Source: Pseudocercospora fijiensis CIRAD86 (Eukaryota > Ascomycota > Dothideomycetes > Mycosphaerellales > Mycosphaerellaceae). From it: DNA of 64,000 bases. Below are positions 63,819 through 64,000 of the stretch, one piece after another. A program made the translations under genes and the position numbers. The notes beneath the pieces were generated by a model that searched no databases, was not told the origin of the DNA, and worked only from the letters and a program-made list of their open reading frames with translations. How positions within the stretch are numbered: the stretch's first letter is position 1; each line of letters starts with the position of its first letter. The stretch is taken from the NCBI RefSeq assembly GCF_000340215.1, contig NW_006921538.1:1488001-1552000 (forward strand), in the 5' to 3' direction.

Positions 63819-64000
63819 TGAGAAGGGTATGTTAGTAGGTAGATAGGGTAGTAGTAGGTATAGGTAGTATTCGATAAGGATCTAGGAGGAGAGGGAGGAA
63901 GGCAGGAGAGTTGGCCTAACGCTAAGCGCCAAGCCCTGCCTAAGGTACTAAGACCCTAGCTTCACTCGGCCTAATTACATACCAATCACGTGTAGCCTCT
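63819..64000 (+). mobile_element. Second repeat element nested in the Gypsy pol, cut by window end
   Basis: Begins TGAGAAGGG directly after readable pol sequence and continues to the last base. The same 182 bases are present inverted at 1123-1304. The TG start suggests an LTR, but no coding part is visible in either copy. This copy has fewer T/A-biased differences than the left one. Confidence 0.7.

Larger units (their letters stand above)
56830..64000. repeat. RIP-mutated transposon block (right flank)
   Basis: From about 56,830 the sequence becomes TA-rich with few CA/TG steps and stays so to the window end. Only two frames of any length begin with an ATG. Reading through TAG/TAA reveals several element-derived coding relics, listed separately. 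The stretches between them (about 56,830-57,080, 58,090-58,716, 60,490-60,826 and 62,160-63,120) show no feature I can name. Confidence 0.85.

Overview
This is a filamentous ascomycete chromosome segment, most likely from a Dothideomycete of the Mycosphaerella type. The evidence is short GT-AG introns with CTAAC branch sites, compact genes, typical fungal families (Tps3/Tsl1-like protein, Yor1-type ABC transporter, OAT, Pex1, DUF1769 protein, class 3 secreted lipase) and flanks mutated by repeat-induced point mutation (RIP). The genus is an inference.

Layout. Bases 1 to about 1,700 and about 56,830 to 64,000 are TA-rich, gene-empty repeat DNA in which CA/TG are scarce and TAG/TAA stops interrupt otherwise readable frames. 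Between them is a gene-rich island with about 23 gene calls. In order: trehalose synthase-like regulatory protein (+), small PPxY membrane protein (+), RING-H2 protein with acidic repeats (+), polytopic membrane protein (-), secreted Ser/Thr-rich protein (-), secreted lipase (-), polytopic membrane protein (+), ornithine aminotransferase (+), a frameshifted F-box gene and its intact paralogue (+,+), GPI-anchored-like protein (+), SmB (-) divergent from ribosomal protein uL5 (+), an MFS transporter fragment (-), FAH-family hydrolase (+), AAA ATPase (+), C2/DUF1769 protein (+), a 1,396-residue disordered protein (+), Yor1-like ABC transporter (+), C2H2 zinc-finger protein (+), Pex1 (+), Ubx5-like Cdc48 cofactor (-), Gln-rich zinc-ribbon protein (-), and proteasome subunit alpha7/Pre10 (+). 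Apart from the paired F-box genes there is no obvious cluster. Several genes serve general maintenance: splicing, ribosome, proteasome, Cdc48 adaptor and peroxisome biogenesis.

The right flank holds at least four layers: a RIP-killed Tc1/mariner-type transposase (about 57,080-58,080); an unidentified 590-codon minus-strand frame without indels but full of TAG/TAA (58,717-60,489); a Gypsy-type LTR retroelement with LTR (60,827-61,134), gag, protease and the start of reverse transcriptase; and another element inserted into its pol at 63,819. The first 182 bases of that last element also occur, inverted and about 89% identical, at 1,123-1,304, so the gene island lies between inverted copies of one repeat family.

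Most notable: the 590-codon RIP-dead frame, the 4-bp duplication that breaks the F-box gene, the 7-T run that seems to cut the ABC transporter tail, two genes (uL5, Pre10) whose first coding exon is only the ATG, and a TPS/TPP protein altered at a key residue in both domains. I found no defence-like operon, CRISPR array or secondary-metabolite cluster.
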